A stretch of 64,000 nt of DNA from Flavobacterium sp. IMCC34852 (lineage in GTDB: Bacteria; Bacteroidota; Bacteroidia; Flavobacteriales; Flavobacteriaceae): contig NZ_CP121446.1 in assembly GCF_030643905.1 (NCBI RefSeq), positions 2,896,001 to 2,960,000 of the forward strand, in the 5' to 3' direction. The notes under the pieces are model-generated. The model did no database searches. It had not been told where the DNA came from and was given only the letters and a program-made list of their open reading frames with translations. Both the position numbers and the translations under genes were made by a program. Shown in pieces: positions 63,930 through 64,000 of this stretch. Position 1 is the first letter of the stretch; each line of letters starts with the position of its first letter.

Positions 63930-64000
63930 TACTGGTAACAGCAGTTTGTGATAATTGCTTGACTTGGGATTATCCCGAGTTTTCTCTGAAAACTCAAAAG
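63930..64000 (+). repeat. attC 35 (family A variant, truncated by the window edge)
   Basis: R'' TACTGGTAAC complements GTTACCAGTA. The stem start GCAGTTTGTGATAATTGC and hairpin GAGTTTTCTCTGAAAACTC match attC 20. The 3' half lies outside the window. Confidence 0.85.

Larger units (their letters stand above)
40925..64000 (+). mobile_element. Integron-like gene cassette array, cassettes 1-35 (right end beyond window)
   Basis: Thirty-four complete cassettes (395-1345 bp) and a partial 35th follow head to tail on the + strand. Each begins after the G of CGTTA and ends at the next such G, with a palindromic attC-like site at its 3' end. Boundaries (last base of each cassette): 41539, 42133, 42667, 43114, 43959, 44655, 45297, 45847, 46407, 47079, 47850, 49050, 49757, 50335, 50884, 51654, 52220, 52615, 53960, 54520, 55012, 55499, 55946, 56539, 56934, 57476, 58434, 59127, 59909, 60430, 61072, 62228, 62676, 63383. 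The DNA is visibly more AT-rich than the core genes to the left. Confidence 0.92.

Overview
The window looks like chromosomal DNA from a Flavobacterium or close relative (Bacteroidota, Flavobacteriaceae). The evidence is the gene set: nusB/DUF1573/yajC, trmD-rplS, monomeric isocitrate dehydrogenase, a TonB receptor paired with a DUF4249 lipoprotein, and a PUR-family protein. The proteins match flavobacterial families, the DNA is AT-rich, and promoter-like TAnnTTTG motifs occur. No tRNA or rRNA gene was seen.

Bases 1-39446 are mostly ordinary core genome: the 3' end of uvrA, a LOG protein, an overlapping MBOAT/SGNH-like/M1-like trio, a fused 2-oxoacid dehydrogenase E1, pepT, nusB-DUF1573-yajC, leucine dehydrogenase, an ABC exporter, glgA-glgC, a cyclophilin-FKBP fusion, trmD-rplS, icd, a TonB receptor/DUF4249 pair, thiamine pyrophosphokinase, rlmF and uvrB. 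Intergenic gaps hold short dispersed repeats (GTACGAAGT-type, CCCTTCGACAAGCTC-type, and a CTTCGGA-containing element), a four-helix-bundle pseudogene and a possible uvrB tail remnant.

Bases 39447-64000 are the notable part: an integron-like cassette array. A tyrosine recombinase (39777-40820) is followed within about 105 bp by an attI-like site (GTTATGGGCT at 40925, preceded by two inverted repeats). Then come 34 complete cassettes and one partial cassette, all in the + orientation. Nearly all carry one small gene. Each cassette starts just after the G of a CGTTAnnnnnn box, and its first 9-10 nt recur as an exact reverse complement at its 3' end, at the start of a roughly 135-bp imperfect palindrome (attC-like site). 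The palindromes fall into about four families plus singletons, with compensatory changes in their stems. The recombinase has the full R-K-H-R-H-Y set but no visible IntI-specific insertion, and it reads toward the array. Thus the arrangement resembles an integron but apparently uses a XerC/D-like enzyme of a Bacteroidota type. The array runs off the right edge.

Cassette cargo is mostly unrecognised: lipoproteins, secreted proteins, small multi-pass membrane proteins, and a few recognisable folds (RES-like, SNase-like, DUF4062, SseB-like, small zinc-binding proteins). Five cassettes have no plausible ORF and are copies of just two sequences (three copies of one, two of the other). One coding cassette is duplicated with no difference seen (cassettes 7 and 31). 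Another is duplicated with a frameshift and a different attC (cassettes 11 and 16). Cassettes are numbered 1-35 from the recombinase side.
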